Assembly: GCF_019042275.1 (NCBI RefSeq)
Contig: NZ_JAHQCW010000007.1
Span: 1-64,000, forward strand
Length of the DNA stretch: 64,000 nucleotides
DNA from: Diplocloster agilis
GTDB lineage: Bacteria > Bacillota > Clostridia > Lachnospirales > Lachnospiraceae
Direction: 5' to 3'
The notes below the pieces were generated by a model. That model was not told where the DNA came from, did no database searches, and saw only the letters and a list, made by a program, of their open reading frames with translations. A program made the translations under genes and the position numbers. This document shows positions 8,351-18,316 of the stretch, one piece after another; position 1 is the first letter of the stretch, and every line of letters begins with the position of its first letter.

Positions 8351-9523
8351 TTATTTTCCATGTTCCAGCCGGTACAGGCTGCTGTTTGAATACCGGACGG
8401 TTTGATAGAGTATCAGGACATCCGTGATATCATTTTCCCGTATATAGGCCGGTATGTCCGGCCACAGATAGCGCAGATCCATGACGTGGGTCTCGTTGAA
8501 ATGATTCACCAGAAACGGAATCATGCAGTTGGCATAGGAATCTTTTATAACCAAAAGATTTCCGGCGGTATCATTTGTCTGCATACCGGCGCCTGCTGCC
8601 GCTTCCCCCTTAGATCGCGTAATTTTCACCAACGGCTGGTTTCCATTTAGAAACACTTCATATCCATCCCGGGTTCCCAGCTTATCGTACGCATACAGGC
8701 TGCCGGTGATCCGCTCGCCGCCGTTATAATTTACCTCATAGGATATCTCTTCCGCGGGAATATAGATCTGTATCCGGTCCGGCGGCACCTTCACATGGAC
8801 TTTGGAATAGACCGTTCCATAAAAATCATAATCCGGCTCTTCCACATGCCACGCCTCTGCCGGCCAGGCGGGAATTCCTGTTTCTTGCGCCCATGCCTGG
8901 TAGCCGTACCAGGCCCCAAGCGTGGTCCAGTGATGGTCGGTTCGGTAATAGATCTCCTCCTCCCTGTGTTTTCGAAGTATGGACGCGGCATCCACATATT
9001 GATCCGGCAGCGCCTGACGCACCCGGCTCATTAATTCCGATTGATCCAGCCCCACCGCGAATGCGGGCAGTTTGTCGGTCAGAATGCTGTCCGCGGAAGG
9101 AATCAGCATGATTTTTACCTTTCCTTTTCCGGTGATCTCTTCCGCCTGCTTTACGAAACGGGCGGTGCGCTCTATATTTTCCCGGAATACCGTTTCGTCC
9201 ATATCTTCCCGGGTATGACGCTCGATCAGATATCCGTCGTCAGCCAGATAGACCCCGTTGCTCTCTTTCTTACCCAGAACACGCTCAGCGGCGGTTCTCA
9301 GAGAAATCCAGGCATCCCGGAAGGGGAATTGATCGGTAAGATAGACCTCGTAATCCCCGGTAAAGTCCCCGGAGAGTATATCGGATATCTTCCATTGGGG
9401 TTTCTGGGCCAGGAAGCGCCGCTCATGTTCCGAATAATAAACCGGAGGCTTCAGCAGGCTCACGAGACTGATGCCGGCAATCACGGCAAATACGGCTACG
9501 ACCGTCCAAGGGTACCTTTTCAT
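8351..9523 (-). CDS. DHHW family (AlgX/AlgJ-like) exported protein
   Basis: A 390-residue protein with one N-terminal signal-anchor (about residues 4-24) and an extracytoplasmic SGNH-like domain. The signature TDHHWTTLGA (near residue 193) gives the DHHW family its name and carries the Asp/His pair. LVIKDSYANC near the C-terminus supplies the serine block. Relatives such as AlgX and AlgJ help O-acetylate exopolysaccharides. The ATG at 9523 follows AAGGAAC. It lies 13 bp after the MBOAT gene and is the third gene of the DUF4358-MBOAT-DHHW operon. The likely role is final transfer of acyl groups to a surface polymer. Confidence 0.85.
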   Translation of the reverse strand: MKRYPWTVVAVFAVIAGISLVSLLKPPVYYSEHERRFLAQKPQWKISDILSGDFTGDYEVYLTDQFPFRDAWISLRTAAERVLGKKESNGVYLADDGYLIERHTREDMDETVFRENIERTARFVKQAEEITGKGKVKIMLIPSADSILTDKLPAFAVGLDQSELMSRVRQALPDQYVDAASILRKHREEEIYYRTDHHWTTLGAWYGYQAWAQETGIPAWPAEAWHVEEPDYDFYGTVYSKVHVKVPPDRIQIYIPAEEISYEVNYNGGERITGSLYAYDKLGTRDGYEVFLNGNQPLVKITRSKGEAAAGAGMQTNDTAGNLLVIKDSYANCMIPFLVNHFNETHVMDLRYLWPDIPAYIRENDITDVLILYQTVRYSNSSLYRLEHGK

Positions 9524-9536
9524 TGCTAGTTCCTTT

Positions 9537-11003
9537 CTAGAAGCGGAAATACAAAAATGGATTGTAGGAAGCGTTAACCAGATATGCAATGGATAGCAGC
9601 AGGATACCTACCGTACCGATACAGACGATACAATAGATTCCAATGCACCGGATACCGTTGTGAACGGCATCGCTTTGGACATCACCGGCGGCTGTGCCGC
9701 AGCATCCCGAAGCCAGATTTCTAAGCCGGCGGAAAGGGAGGCTGGTGCAGCCCAAAGCCAGCAGAATCAGAAGAAGGCCGTATTCGGACAGCAGGTACAG
9801 GCTTTCCCTGTCTGCGGCCGGAAGCCCGCTGGTTCCGAACAGGGCGGACAGATAACGGATTCCATCTTGAAAATGGTCGAACGCGAAGATTACCCAGCCT
9901 ATCATAATAAAGAACAGCGCATAGAGATGCCGGACAGCCGCGCGGCATTTTTCCAGCGCTTTTAGCAGCCAGAGTTTTTCATTAATCAGTAGCACGGCAA
10001 AATACAGGCCCCAAATCAAAAAATTCAGAGACGCTCCATGCCAGATACCGGTAAGCCCCCATACGATCAGCAGATTTCGTATCTGCACGCCTTTCCCTTT
10101 CCGGCTTCCTCCCAGAGGAAAGTAGACGTATTCCTTAAACCAGGTGCCCAAAGTGATGTGCCACCGCCTCCAGAAATCCGTGATGCTGTCAGCCATATAG
10201 GGATAACGGAAGTTTTCGGGATAAACGAATCCGAACAGATAGCCAAGGCCGATCGCCATGTCCGAATAGCCGGAAAAATCAAAGTAGATCTGAAACGCGA
10301 ATGCCGCTATCCCAAGCCACGCTTTTAACAGGGTCATTTCATCCATGGGAATCGCCGCGACGGTCTGCCAAAGGACCCCTATATTATTGGCCAGAAGCAC
10401 TTTTTTCCCAAGCCCCGTGACCAGGCGCAGGGTGCCCCGGACTATTTTTTCCCGGTTGATTTCCCGTTTTCTCAGCTGCAGGTCCGTAGTCTCGTAGCGG
10501 ACTATGGGCCCGGCCACCAGCTGGGGAAACAGCGCCACAAAAGCTCCGAAGTCTATGATATTCCTGGCCGGTCTGGCCTCCCTCCGGTAAATATCGATGG
10601 TGTAGGACATGGTCTGGAAGGTGTAAAAGGATATGCCCACAGGCAGCGGCAGCTCCGGCAAAGGGATCTGTGTGTGCGCTGCCAGGTTAATCCCCTGGAT
10701 CAGTAAATCGGAGTATTTAAAGATGCCTAACAAAAGGACGTTGATGATAACAGAAGAGGCGACTGCGCATTTCGCCGCCAGCCGCCGGTTCTGGTTGAGA
10801 AAGGAATCCACCAGGTTCCCATGAATATAATCCGTCACCGTGGAAAAAATCATAAGTCCCACATAGAGAGGCTCCCCCCATGCGTAAAATATCAGGCTGG
10901 CCAGAAAAAGCGCCAGGTTCTTGTAAATCCGGGGAACCAGAAAATACACCAGCAGGACAGCCGGAAGAAAACGGAACAAAAATACAAAGCTGCTGAATAC
11001 CAT
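9537..11003 (-). CDS. MBOAT family O-acyltransferase (AlgI/DltB-like)
   Basis: A 488-residue polytopic membrane protein. Family motifs include the opening MVFSSFVFLFRFLP, the DFWRRWHITLG segment near residue 280 and the catalytic-histidine segment GIWHGAS near residue 319. MBOAT proteins of this branch move acetyl or other acyl groups across the membrane for transfer to polysaccharide or teichoic acid. It starts 5 bp after the DUF4358 lipoprotein gene and is followed at 13 bp by the DHHW protein, so the three form one operon. No alginate or dlt genes are present, so the polymer is unknown. Confidence 0.92.
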   Translation of the reverse strand: MVFSSFVFLFRFLPAVLLVYFLVPRIYKNLALFLASLIFYAWGEPLYVGLMIFSTVTDYIHGNLVDSFLNQNRRLAAKCAVASSVIINVLLLGIFKYSDLLIQGINLAAHTQIPLPELPLPVGISFYTFQTMSYTIDIYRREARPARNIIDFGAFVALFPQLVAGPIVRYETTDLQLRKREINREKIVRGTLRLVTGLGKKVLLANNIGVLWQTVAAIPMDEMTLLKAWLGIAAFAFQIYFDFSGYSDMAIGLGYLFGFVYPENFRYPYMADSITDFWRRWHITLGTWFKEYVYFPLGGSRKGKGVQIRNLLIVWGLTGIWHGASLNFLIWGLYFAVLLINEKLWLLKALEKCRAAVRHLYALFFIMIGWVIFAFDHFQDGIRYLSALFGTSGLPAADRESLYLLSEYGLLLILLALGCTSLPFRRLRNLASGCCGTAAGDVQSDAVHNGIRCIGIYCIVCIGTVGILLLSIAYLVNASYNPFLYFRF

Positions 11004-11008
11004 AGCGT

Positions 11009-11566
11009 CTACTCGTACAGCATCTCTTCCACGACATCCACGGCCTTTTTATTCTCCGCCTTCGCCGCCTCAAGAGCCGCCTGATCTCCCCGGTCCATAT
11101 CTTCCATGGATAGTTCGCCCAGCATCAGGAAGAACACGTAATTTCCATACCGGACCACCTGGGAGGCCTGGATCTTAATCTGGTTCATGGGATACTGCAT
11201 CGTATCCTCCAGCAGGCGTTTCCGGTACGCCAGCAGCGCGTCCTCCACCTCCTGCGCGTGATCCTTTTTCGCTTCTATCCCGACGAAGGTATCCACCTGC
11301 GCACTGATCATCGGGCCTTTGGCTATGGCGTTCTCATACCAGTCCTGTTTTACTCCGAATTCGGACTCCAGCGCGCCGGCATCATATTCCGTATTGGGGA
11401 CATAGTTATCCCCAAATACTGCGGCCACCGCTTTTTCAATATCCGCCAGGGCTACATCCGTAACCGGCGTGTCTCCCTTATTTTCTTCCGGCCGGGAGCA
11501 TCCCCACAGCGCTGCCGCCATCAAAAGAAGCGTTATTCCCAGGATTCCTGCTTTTTTTCGTTCCAT
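11009..11566 (-). CDS. DUF4358 domain lipoprotein
   Basis: A 185-residue secreted lipoprotein. It has a charged N-terminus, a hydrophobic stretch and the lipobox LWGC at about residue 20-23. The rest matches the DUF4358 family as I recall it (FGDNYVPN, a VDTFVGIEAK segment, and LLEDTMQYPMN). Function is unknown. It is the first gene of the operon with MBOAT and DHHW proteins, and this association points to an accessory part of the same surface-acylation system. Confidence 0.8.
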   Translation of the reverse strand: MERKKAGILGITLLLMAAALWGCSRPEENKGDTPVTDVALADIEKAVAAVFGDNYVPNTEYDAGALESEFGVKQDWYENAIAKGPMISAQVDTFVGIEAKKDHAQEVEDALLAYRKRLLEDTMQYPMNQIKIQASQVVRYGNYVFFLMLGELSMEDMDRGDQAALEAAKAENKKAVDVVEEMLYE

Positions 11567-11632
11567 TCCACTCTCACCTTTTACGTCCCTTCCTAATCGG
11601 TCCTGTTTCTTATCTTATCCTGAATACAGATT

Positions 11633-12229
11633 TTATTTCTGGTAAGGCGCCAGTTCCAGGCGGATAAAATATCCCTGATCATGGCTGCACACCGGGCATA
11701 CCGCGGGCGCCTGCGTCCCGGTATAAATATAGCCGCAATTCAGGCACATCCAGCCTGTCTTTACATCGGATACAAACAGCTTATCCTGTTCCATCATTTC
11801 CGCAAATTTTCCAAACCGGTCGCCATGGGTCTTCTCAATTTCAGCGATCATATGAAAAGAGCTGGCTACCTTGTGAAATCCTTCTTCTTTCGCGATATCT
11901 CCGAACTTCTTGTAGACATCCTGCCATTCCTCATATTCATTATGCTGGGCGAATTTCAGCAGGTCCACTACCCGGCTGCTGATATCCACCGGATAACCTC
12001 CGTCCACATGGATGGTCTCTCCTGCCAGTTCCGTCAGGTGGTTATAATAAATCTCCGCGTGCTCCTTCTCCTGATCCGCCGTAAACTGGAAGATACTCTG
12101 GATCACATACAGGTTCTGGCTTTTCGCCTGAGACGCCGCAAATGTATAGCGGTTTCTGGCCTGGGATTCCCCGGCAAAGGCTCTCATCAAGTTATCTTTC
12201 GTCTGGCTGTTTTTGAATTCTACTGACAT
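11633..12229 (-). CDS. Rubrerythrin
   Basis: A 198-residue non-haem diiron peroxidase that reduces hydrogen peroxide in anaerobes. The N-terminal ferritin-like four-helix domain carries the ESQARNRY and EKEHAEIY ligand motifs. The C-terminal rubredoxin-like domain has CLNCG and CPVC cysteine pairs for one iron. Length and domain order match ordinary rubrerythrin. A ribosome site precedes the ATG at 12229. It lies 41 bp downstream of the oxygen-sensitive 2-oxoacid oxidoreductase genes on the same strand, which makes protection against oxidants a natural role. Confidence 0.95.
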   Translation of the reverse strand: MSVEFKNSQTKDNLMRAFAGESQARNRYTFAASQAKSQNLYVIQSIFQFTADQEKEHAEIYYNHLTELAGETIHVDGGYPVDISSRVVDLLKFAQHNEYEEWQDVYKKFGDIAKEEGFHKVASSFHMIAEIEKTHGDRFGKFAEMMEQDKLFVSDVKTGWMCLNCGYIYTGTQAPAVCPVCSHDQGYFIRLELAPYQK

Positions 12230-12270
12230 TTGGAATTCCTCCTGTTTTCTTCTTATTTTTTAAATTTCTA

Positions 12271-14499
12271 CTACAACAACGGATTCTCCGCTCTCGCTTT
12301 CAGTCTTTCCCAGCGGCGGTCTGTCTCATTTTGTATATTTTCCACGACGGAGGCGTATTCCGCCTTACTCAGATGCCTGGTTCTGCCCATCATGGCCAGC
12401 CAATCCAGTACCGGTATTTTCTTATTCCCCTTTTCCGGATTATAGTTAATATTTGTCACGCCCTGCTCGATCTCATACAGCGGGAAGTAGCAGCAGTCCA
12501 CGCCTGCGGCGATTACTTTTCGCTCCGTATCGGGGCGGTCGCTCCAGTTCAGCGGACAGGCGGACAGAGTTTTGACATAGGCCATGCCGTAACGGTTCGC
12601 ATAATACTGAGCTTTGGCAGCCTTTTTGATAAAGTCCGCCGGATTCGATTCCGCCACCGTCGCCACGTAGGGAATGTGTGACGCCGCCATAATCATAGGG
12701 GTATCCTTGTGGAAAAATGTCTTGCCGTATTGCTGCGCACCCACATGGGACGTAGAGCTCTTGGCCCCCATCGGCGTGGAGTATGACAGCTGGTACCCGG
12801 TATTCATATAGCCGCCGTTGTCGTATTCAAAGAGAATCAGCTTATTGTTTCTCAGAGCTGCCCCCAGGGCGGAACCCAGGCCAATGTCCATGCCGCCGTC
12901 GCCGCTGACCATAATAAACGTAATCTCTTCGTCGGGATATTCTCCTCTCTTCTGGCGCTGGTGGTACATCTCCAGAATTCCGGTCAGGGTGGCAGGTCCG
13001 TTTTGAAACAGGTTGTGCACATAGGGTACCTTAAAAGCAGTTTTCGGATAGTTGGTGGTCACCACCATGCCGCAGCCCGTATGGAACAGCAGAACCACAT
13101 TTCCCTCGATTCCCCGCAGCAGCAGATTTACATTTACCGGAATACCGCAGCCCGGGCAGGCTCCGTGTCCGGGCGCCAGTCTCTTCGGCATCGCGGTGGT
13201 ATCTCCGACCTTTGCCCCTTTTACGGTCAGCTTATTGGTCTTCTCATCCTTTTCGCAGACCGTCAGGCCGAGGGACGCCTCCTTGGCGGTAATGGGATTA
13301 AAATACTGTGCGCCGTCATAGGCCTTTGTTCCCGGATACTTTCCATAGTAATCGAAGCGTACGGGATCATCCGTCACGCACTCTTTAAAGAGCTTAAGCG
13401 CGTCCTCCACATAAAAATCCCGGCCGCCCAGGCCATAGATCCTGCTCAGCACGTGAGCCGTCTTCTCATGCTCCTGGAGCATCGCCTTGATTTCCAGCGT
13501 CATATTGCCTCCGCGGGCCCCGTAGCTGTCCTGCCGGTCGCAGACCAGTATCACTTTGGCGTTCCTGCAGTGCTCATATAATTCCTCCGCCGGGAACGGA
13601 CGCAGGACATTGGCGGTAAATACGCCTGCCCGGCAGCCATGTTCCCGCATCTCATCCACCGCCAGTTTCGCAGTATGGTAACTGGAACCCAGCAGGAAGA
13701 GCAGAAACTCGGCATCCTCCGTGCGATACCCTTCCGTTTCCGTATATTTTCTTCCGGAAAGCTGCTCATACCCGTCAAAGATCTCGGGGATCACCTCCCT
13801 GGCCTCTTCCATGGCCAGATGCAGCTGGTATTTATTATTAATCGTATCCGGCTCATTCATATAGGACCCGATGGAAACAGGATGTTCCAGATCCAGGCAG
13901 GAATAATCCGCATCATATTTCCCCAGAAACTCCTGCACGGTACGGTCCTCCTCAAACACCATGCACCGTCTTTTCTGATGGCTGGTAAAGAAACCGTCAA
14001 ACGCCACAATAACCGGAAGCTTCACCCGCTCCGCGATCTTCAGCGCGCACAGGTTCATGTCGTAGACCGCCTGTGGTGTATTCGCATATAAAATGATCCA
14101 GCCGGTATTCAGCGTATACATAATATCGCTGTGATCGCCTTTGATGGAGAGCGGTCCCGATACGGTACGGCAGGCCACATTCATTACCATAGGAAATCTG
14201 GTGCCGGACTGTACCGGCAGCTGTTCCAGCGCATACAAAAGCCCGTTGGCGCTGGTCGCGTTAAACACACGACCTCCCGCCGTGGAAGCTCCGTAGCAAA
14301 TCCCCGCCGCGCTGTGCTCTCCCTCGGCAGCGATCAGGGAAATATCATGTTCCCCTTCCGATTTCATCAAATCCAAAAACTCCGCGATCTGCGTAGACGG
14401 CGTGATCGGATAATACCCCATCACATGATAATTAATCTGTTTGGCCGCGTAGGCCGCCAGTTCATTACCGCTTTCAAAGAGCACTTTTTGTTTTTCCAT
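12271..14499 (-). CDS. 2-oxoacid:ferredoxin oxidoreductase, fused alpha and beta subunits
   Basis: A ~742-residue fusion. The first ~400 residues are the alpha (KorA/PorA) domains, with GYYPITPSTQ and EGEHSAAGICYGAS. The remainder is the beta (TPP-binding) subunit, with GHGACPGCG near residue 441, GDGGMDIGLGS near 533 and the following NNKLILFEYDNGGYMNTG. The enzyme family converts a 2-oxoacid and CoA to acyl-CoA, CO2 and reduced ferredoxin. The ATG at 14499 overlaps the stop of the upstream partner (TGATG), so translation is coupled. Alpha and beta are separate genes in many organisms. The substrate (pyruvate, 2-oxoglutarate, branched-chain or aryl 2-oxoacids) is not resolved. Confidence 0.88.
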   Translation of the reverse strand: MEKQKVLFESGNELAAYAAKQINYHVMGYYPITPSTQIAEFLDLMKSEGEHDISLIAAEGEHSAAGICYGASTAGGRVFNATSANGLLYALEQLPVQSGTRFPMVMNVACRTVSGPLSIKGDHSDIMYTLNTGWIILYANTPQAVYDMNLCALKIAERVKLPVIVAFDGFFTSHQKRRCMVFEEDRTVQEFLGKYDADYSCLDLEHPVSIGSYMNEPDTINNKYQLHLAMEEAREVIPEIFDGYEQLSGRKYTETEGYRTEDAEFLLFLLGSSYHTAKLAVDEMREHGCRAGVFTANVLRPFPAEELYEHCRNAKVILVCDRQDSYGARGGNMTLEIKAMLQEHEKTAHVLSRIYGLGGRDFYVEDALKLFKECVTDDPVRFDYYGKYPGTKAYDGAQYFNPITAKEASLGLTVCEKDEKTNKLTVKGAKVGDTTAMPKRLAPGHGACPGCGIPVNVNLLLRGIEGNVVLLFHTGCGMVVTTNYPKTAFKVPYVHNLFQNGPATLTGILEMYHQRQKRGEYPDEEITFIMVSGDGGMDIGLGSALGAALRNNKLILFEYDNGGYMNTGYQLSYSTPMGAKSSTSHVGAQQYGKTFFHKDTPMIMAASHIPYVATVAESNPADFIKKAAKAQYYANRYGMAYVKTLSACPLNWSDRPDTERKVIAAGVDCCYFPLYEIEQGVTNINYNPEKGNKKIPVLDWLAMMGRTRHLSKAEYASVVENIQNETDRRWERLKARAENPLL

Positions 14500-15593
14500 C
14501 ACACCAGACCTCCGTCCACTCGTTTTTCATCCAGATAGGCTTCGCTGGTCACCCAGGAATTCGCGCCCACATCCTCGAATTCCAGATGATCCACAATCAG
14601 ATCCTTATTCCTTACAAACCACTTCGGTTCCGGATGTTCTCTCTCCAGTCCCCGCACCAGGGCGTTGGTCGGACACACGTCCACGCAGCGCAGGCACCCC
14701 TTACAGTGGTGGTAATCCAACCCCGCGTTGACCATCATTTTTCTACCCTTATACTCGCCGGGCCGGAACTGGAACACCATATCCGGACAGGTGCTGTCGC
14801 ACAGCCCGCAGTTGATACATTTATCCTGCAAAAAAAGCGGTATATAACCTTCCCGGGAAGCCGACAGATCATTGGACACCGTACTCCCGAATCTGGGATT
14901 CACGCCGCCCGCCGGAGCCGTCTCATAACCCCATTCATTCTGTCCCTCCTTATAAGGCACGTAGGAATATTTTTCATCGTCCTCAAACATCATGGACTTC
15001 GCCAGTTCATATCCTTTTTGAATCCCGATAATATTATTCTCCAGCAATTTCGGATACTTTTTCCCCACCGTGTCCCTGGCCAGCGCTATCACGGCCTCCA
15101 CCGGAATAAATCCCGACGCCTTCGCAATTGCTCCCAGCATCACCATGTTGATCCTGCTCTTATTCTCCATAGCGATCTTCAGGGCATCAATACAAAAAAT
15201 CTCACCGGAGCACAGCTTTAACTTCTCCCGGATCTCCTCCGGCCCCAACGGCGTGTTCATCACTATCTTCGTATTCGCATCCACGCCCGCCGTCACCGGC
15301 AGTTTTCCGGCCATAGCCTCATGAAACAACCCCAGAATATGAGGCTTCTCCACCGGGCTGTTCACATAAATATCCCGGTCCGCCTCGCACCACCGGATAA
15401 ACGCCTTCACCGGTGACCCTCTTTTCTCCGACCCGTAACTTGAAAAGCTGGCCGAGTTAAGCCCCAGATAGTTCGCCCCCAGCTCGCCCAGCATCTTCCC
15501 GCAAAGATTCGCTCCCAGACCGCCGATACTCTCCAGGCGTATCTCATAATACCCTCTCTCATTGACCACAGGCAATGCAGCACTCTTAGACAT
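14499..15593 (-). CDS. 2-oxoacid:ferredoxin oxidoreductase, gamma subunit fused to 2[4Fe-4S] ferredoxin
   Basis: A 364-residue protein. Residues ~10-200 are the gamma (CoA-domain) fold, opening RLESIGGLGANLCGKML. From ~255 come two ferredoxin motifs, CINCGLCDSTCP and CKGCLRCVDVCP, which accept electrons from the TPP subunit. AAGGAGG precedes the ATG. It is the first gene of the operon and overlaps the alpha-beta fusion by one base, so the two proteins together hold all four classical subunits (gamma-delta and alpha-beta). Confidence 0.88.
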   Translation of the reverse strand: MSKSAALPVVNERGYYEIRLESIGGLGANLCGKMLGELGANYLGLNSASFSSYGSEKRGSPVKAFIRWCEADRDIYVNSPVEKPHILGLFHEAMAGKLPVTAGVDANTKIVMNTPLGPEEIREKLKLCSGEIFCIDALKIAMENKSRINMVMLGAIAKASGFIPVEAVIALARDTVGKKYPKLLENNIIGIQKGYELAKSMMFEDDEKYSYVPYKEGQNEWGYETAPAGGVNPRFGSTVSNDLSASREGYIPLFLQDKCINCGLCDSTCPDMVFQFRPGEYKGRKMMVNAGLDYHHCKGCLRCVDVCPTNALVRGLEREHPEPKWFVRNKDLIVDHLEFEDVGANSWVTSEAYLDEKRVDGGLV

Positions 15594-15819
15594 GTCCTTT
15601 CCTCCTTATCCATAATCAATGGTAGTATGCTGGGAATATTGGTAAAATATGCATCTATAAAGAATTTATTTATCTAAGTGTTATGGCAGAAAATTTTGGC
15701 GTGTTACCGAGCCGTGTAAGTACGAGTATAGATAAGAAACATGGATAATTATATTTATTAGATTAAGACACACGATGTGTCTTTTTGATGGATATACAAA
15801 ACGTAGGACTATCATATTT

Positions 15820-15857
15820 CGAACATATGTTCTATAATATTTTTAGAACGTATGTTC
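15820..15857 (+). promoter_or_regulatory. Double LexA/SOS-type operator around the -10 box
   Basis: Two palindromes, GAACATATGTTC (15821-15832) and GAACGTATGTTC (15846-15857), are 25 bp apart and flank a perfect -10 box TATAAT at 15833-15838. Both fit the Gram-positive LexA consensus GAAC-N4-GTTC. The AAGGAGG at 15871 and ATG at 15886 follow. Binding by LexA would block the promoter. The rest of 15594-15820 shows no gene. Confidence 0.75.
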
Positions 15858-15885
15858 GGAATTGATTAATAAGGAGGATACATAA

Positions 15886-17022
15886 ATGTCTGATCAAAGC
15901 ACTTATACACTATTTCTACCCGAAATCGGGGCAAACGGAAACTGGTATATCAACGGTATTGATACAGGTAAACCATCGAAAGGCGAGAATGGTGTTACAC
16001 CGCATATCGGTGAAGACGGATTCTGGTATATCGGAGATGAGAAAACAACCATATATGCGAAAGGTAAATCGGCCTATGAAATTGCGGTGGATTATGGTTT
16101 CCAGGGGAGTATGATTGACTGGATGAACGGCTTGAAAGGAGAGAAAGGTGATCCCGGGGAACAGGGAGCTGCAGGACCGGCTGGCGAGCCAGGTATTGCC
16201 GGTCCGGCGGGACCGAAGGGTGATACTGGAGCACAGGGTCCTCAGGGCGAAACTGGTGCGCAGGGTCCCAGAGGCCTGACTGGACCAGAAGGCCCACAGG
16301 GCGTGACAGGGCCGAGAGGATTGACCGGACCTGAAGGACCGCAGGGGCCTACCGGTGCAATAGGCCCGAAGGGAGATGTTGGTCCAAAAGGAGATCCTGG
16401 AGTACAGGGACCAAAAGGTGATACAGGCGCGACTGGACCACAGGGCCTAAAAGGCGATAAGGGCGATCCTGGACTCCAAGGTCCCAAAGGCGATAAGGGT
16501 GCTGCAGGAGAAGCGGGTCCGATGGGCCCACAGGGGCTAAAAGGAGATAAAGGTGATCAGGGAGTTGCCGGACCTCAGGGACCGAACGAGGCGAACTTGA
16601 TTTATATGTCAAATAAACAAACTACTATAGAACAGGCAATAAATACTATTAATAATAATATATCGCCTTTACTAAGCAGCAATGTGACAACTATAACGAA
16701 AACAGTAAATACAAATGCCGACGGTACCTATGTGGAAGTCTACTCATATACAGCAAGCAAAAGAGTTATGATTACCATAACCGGATATATTGAATTTTCC
16801 GGTTCAGTCACAAACGGAGTTCGTTGCTATAGGCTAATTGATACAGGTGTGAATTATCCCTTGACATGTCAGATTATGCCGGTAACCTTAGGTTATTCAA
16901 CCTATATGCCGATATATTTCTCTAAACAACTCAGCGTTGGAGAGAAAATATTAATTGAAATTAATGCTTATGGGGCACAAACTTCGGTATCAACGGATGT
17001 TCGCTTAAACGTTATAACTTAA
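15886..17022 (+). CDS. Collagen-like protein 1, SOS-type promoter
   Basis: A 378-residue protein. Residues ~1-81 form a short head with two related repeats ([14 protein letters not shown], then [14 protein letters not shown]) and an [13 protein letters not shown] segment common in Firmicute collagen-like proteins. Residues ~82-233 are uninterrupted Gly-X-Y triplets rich in GPQG, GPKG and GDKG, expected to form a collagen-like triple helix. The C-terminal ~145 residues are unique and beta-rich, like trimerisation or tail-fibre heads. There is no signal peptide or LPXTG anchor, so the export route is unclear. It shares its head and collagen region with the convergent second gene but not the C-terminus. 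It could be a surface/spore filament or a phage-tail-like fibre. Confidence 0.85.
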   Translation: MSDQSTYTLFLPEIGANGNWYINGIDTGKPSKGENGVTPHIGEDGFWYIGDEKTTIYAKGKSAYEIAVDYGFQGSMIDWMNGLKGEKGDPGEQGAAGPAGEPGIAGPAGPKGDTGAQGPQGETGAQGPRGLTGPEGPQGVTGPRGLTGPEGPQGPTGAIGPKGDVGPKGDPGVQGPKGDTGATGPQGLKGDKGDPGLQGPKGDKGAAGEAGPMGPQGLKGDKGDQGVAGPQGPNEANLIYMSNKQTTIEQAINTINNNISPLLSSNVTTITKTVNTNADGTYVEVYSYTASKRVMITITGYIEFSGSVTNGVRCYRLIDTGVNYPLTCQIMPVTLGYSTYMPIYFSKQLSVGEKILIEINAYGAQTSVSTDVRLNVIT

Positions 17023-17042
17023 ATAAAAATTATTAGTGATTC

Positions 17043-17082
17043 ATAAATGAAGACCGGTCCTACGGGGCCGGTCTTCATTTAT
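17043..17082. terminator. Bidirectional terminator between the collagen-like genes
   Basis: A near-perfect hairpin (ATAAATGAAGACCGG paired with CCGGTCTTCATTTAT, loop around tcctacgggg) has A-rich sequence on one side and T-rich on the other. It can terminate both convergent genes. Confidence 0.85.
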
Positions 17083-17136
17083 AAACTATAGATAAACTTA
17101 TAAACCCGAAATCTATCTACACTTATTAATGGTTAT

Positions 17137-18288
17137 TTAAATAACATAGGTGATATTCATATAAGTCCAATATCCAGCTGGTATATCTGATACATATGGA
17201 GTAAAAGCAATAACGCCGCTAGCTGTTAATTCAAAATATGCAGTATTTGAATGGAAAAACTTACACCACTCTCTAATATCCGCTTTAGGTCTATATTTAG
17301 TCGGAATTGCACCGATAGGGTATCTAGTTAGAACGTTCCACTGTGACGTTGGTTTAATGTTTATGTTTACGTTAACAACATTTCCAGTTTTACGTATTTT
17401 AATGGCACCACTACCGCTATTAGTGAATGATGTTAATTGATCAATTTCAACTGTAAACTCGTCTTCAAATTCCGATAAATTATTATTTGTATTATTAATA
17501 GCCTGTTCCACAGTAGTTTGACTATTTGACATATAAATCAAGTTCGCCTCATTCGGGCCCTGAGGCCCAGCTACTCCCTGATCACCTTTATCTCCTTTTA
17601 AACCCTGCGGTCCCATCGGACCTGCTTCTCCCATATCGCCCTTGTCGCCTTTGGGTCCCTGCGGACCAGGATCTCCTTTCGGACCAACATCTCCCTTCGG
17701 CCCCATAACGCCGGTAGGTCCCTGCGGTCCTTCAGGTCCGGTCAATCCTCTCGGCCCCGTCGCGCCTTGTGGCCCTTCCGGCCCTGTCAGTCCCCTGGGA
17801 CCCTGCGCACCAGTTTCGCCCTGAGGGCCCTGTGCTCCTGTGTCACCTTTAAGCCCCTGCGCACCAATAGCCCCGGTATCGCCTTTATCCCCTTTCAAGC
17901 CCTGCGGGCCAGCCGGTCCTGTCTCTCCGAGATCTCCTTTTAATCCCTGAGGACCTCTAGGTCCTATAGGTCCCTGCTCGCCGGGATCACCTTTCTCTCC
18001 CTTTAAACCCTGCTCCCCAGTGTCACCTTTCTCTCCTTTCAGGTTGTTCATCCAGTCGACCATACTCCCCTGGAATCCATAATCCACCGCAATTTCATAA
18101 GCCGATTTACCTTTCGCGTATACGGTTGTTTTCTCATCTCCAATATACCAGAATCCGTCTTCGCCGATATGCGGTGTAACACCATTCTCGCCTTTCGATG
18201 GTTTACCTGTATCAATACCGTTGATATACCAGTTTCCGTTTGCCCCGATTTCGGGAAGAAATAGTGTATAAGTACTTTGATCAGACAT
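17137..18288 (-). CDS. Collagen-like protein 2, SOS-type promoter
   Basis: A 383-residue protein. The head (residues ~1-80) is nearly identical to collagen-like protein 1, and the Gly-X-Y region is similar but about 18 residues longer because of extra GLKGEKGD-type triplets. The last ~120 residues are unrelated to the first protein; they contain [10 protein letters not shown] and a [10 protein letters not shown] segment resembling C-terminal modules of phage structural proteins. It is convergent with gene 1 and has the same upstream sequence and paired GAAC-N4-GTTC boxes. The pattern suggests alternative binding tips on one shaft. Confidence 0.85.
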   Translation of the reverse strand: MSDQSTYTLFLPEIGANGNWYINGIDTGKPSKGENGVTPHIGEDGFWYIGDEKTTVYAKGKSAYEIAVDYGFQGSMVDWMNNLKGEKGDTGEQGLKGEKGDPGEQGPIGPRGPQGLKGDLGETGPAGPQGLKGDKGDTGAIGAQGLKGDTGAQGPQGETGAQGPRGLTGPEGPQGATGPRGLTGPEGPQGPTGVMGPKGDVGPKGDPGPQGPKGDKGDMGEAGPMGPQGLKGDKGDQGVAGPQGPNEANLIYMSNSQTTVEQAINNTNNNLSEFEDEFTVEIDQLTSFTNSGSGAIKIRKTGNVVNVNINIKPTSQWNVLTRYPIGAIPTKYRPKADIREWCKFFHSNTAYFELTASGVIAFTPYVSDIPAGYWTYMNITYVI

Positions 18289-18316
18289 CTATGTATCCTC
18301 CTTATAAATTATATTA

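Noticed and set aside
16242-16612. Antisense Pro-rich ORFs opposite the collagen-like genes
   Set aside because: They arise from the Gly-X-Y codon pattern read backwards and have no start signals.
15886-18288. Prophage or tailocin remnant
   Set aside because: The C-terminal tips look fibre-like, but no other phage structural, lysis or integrase gene lies near.
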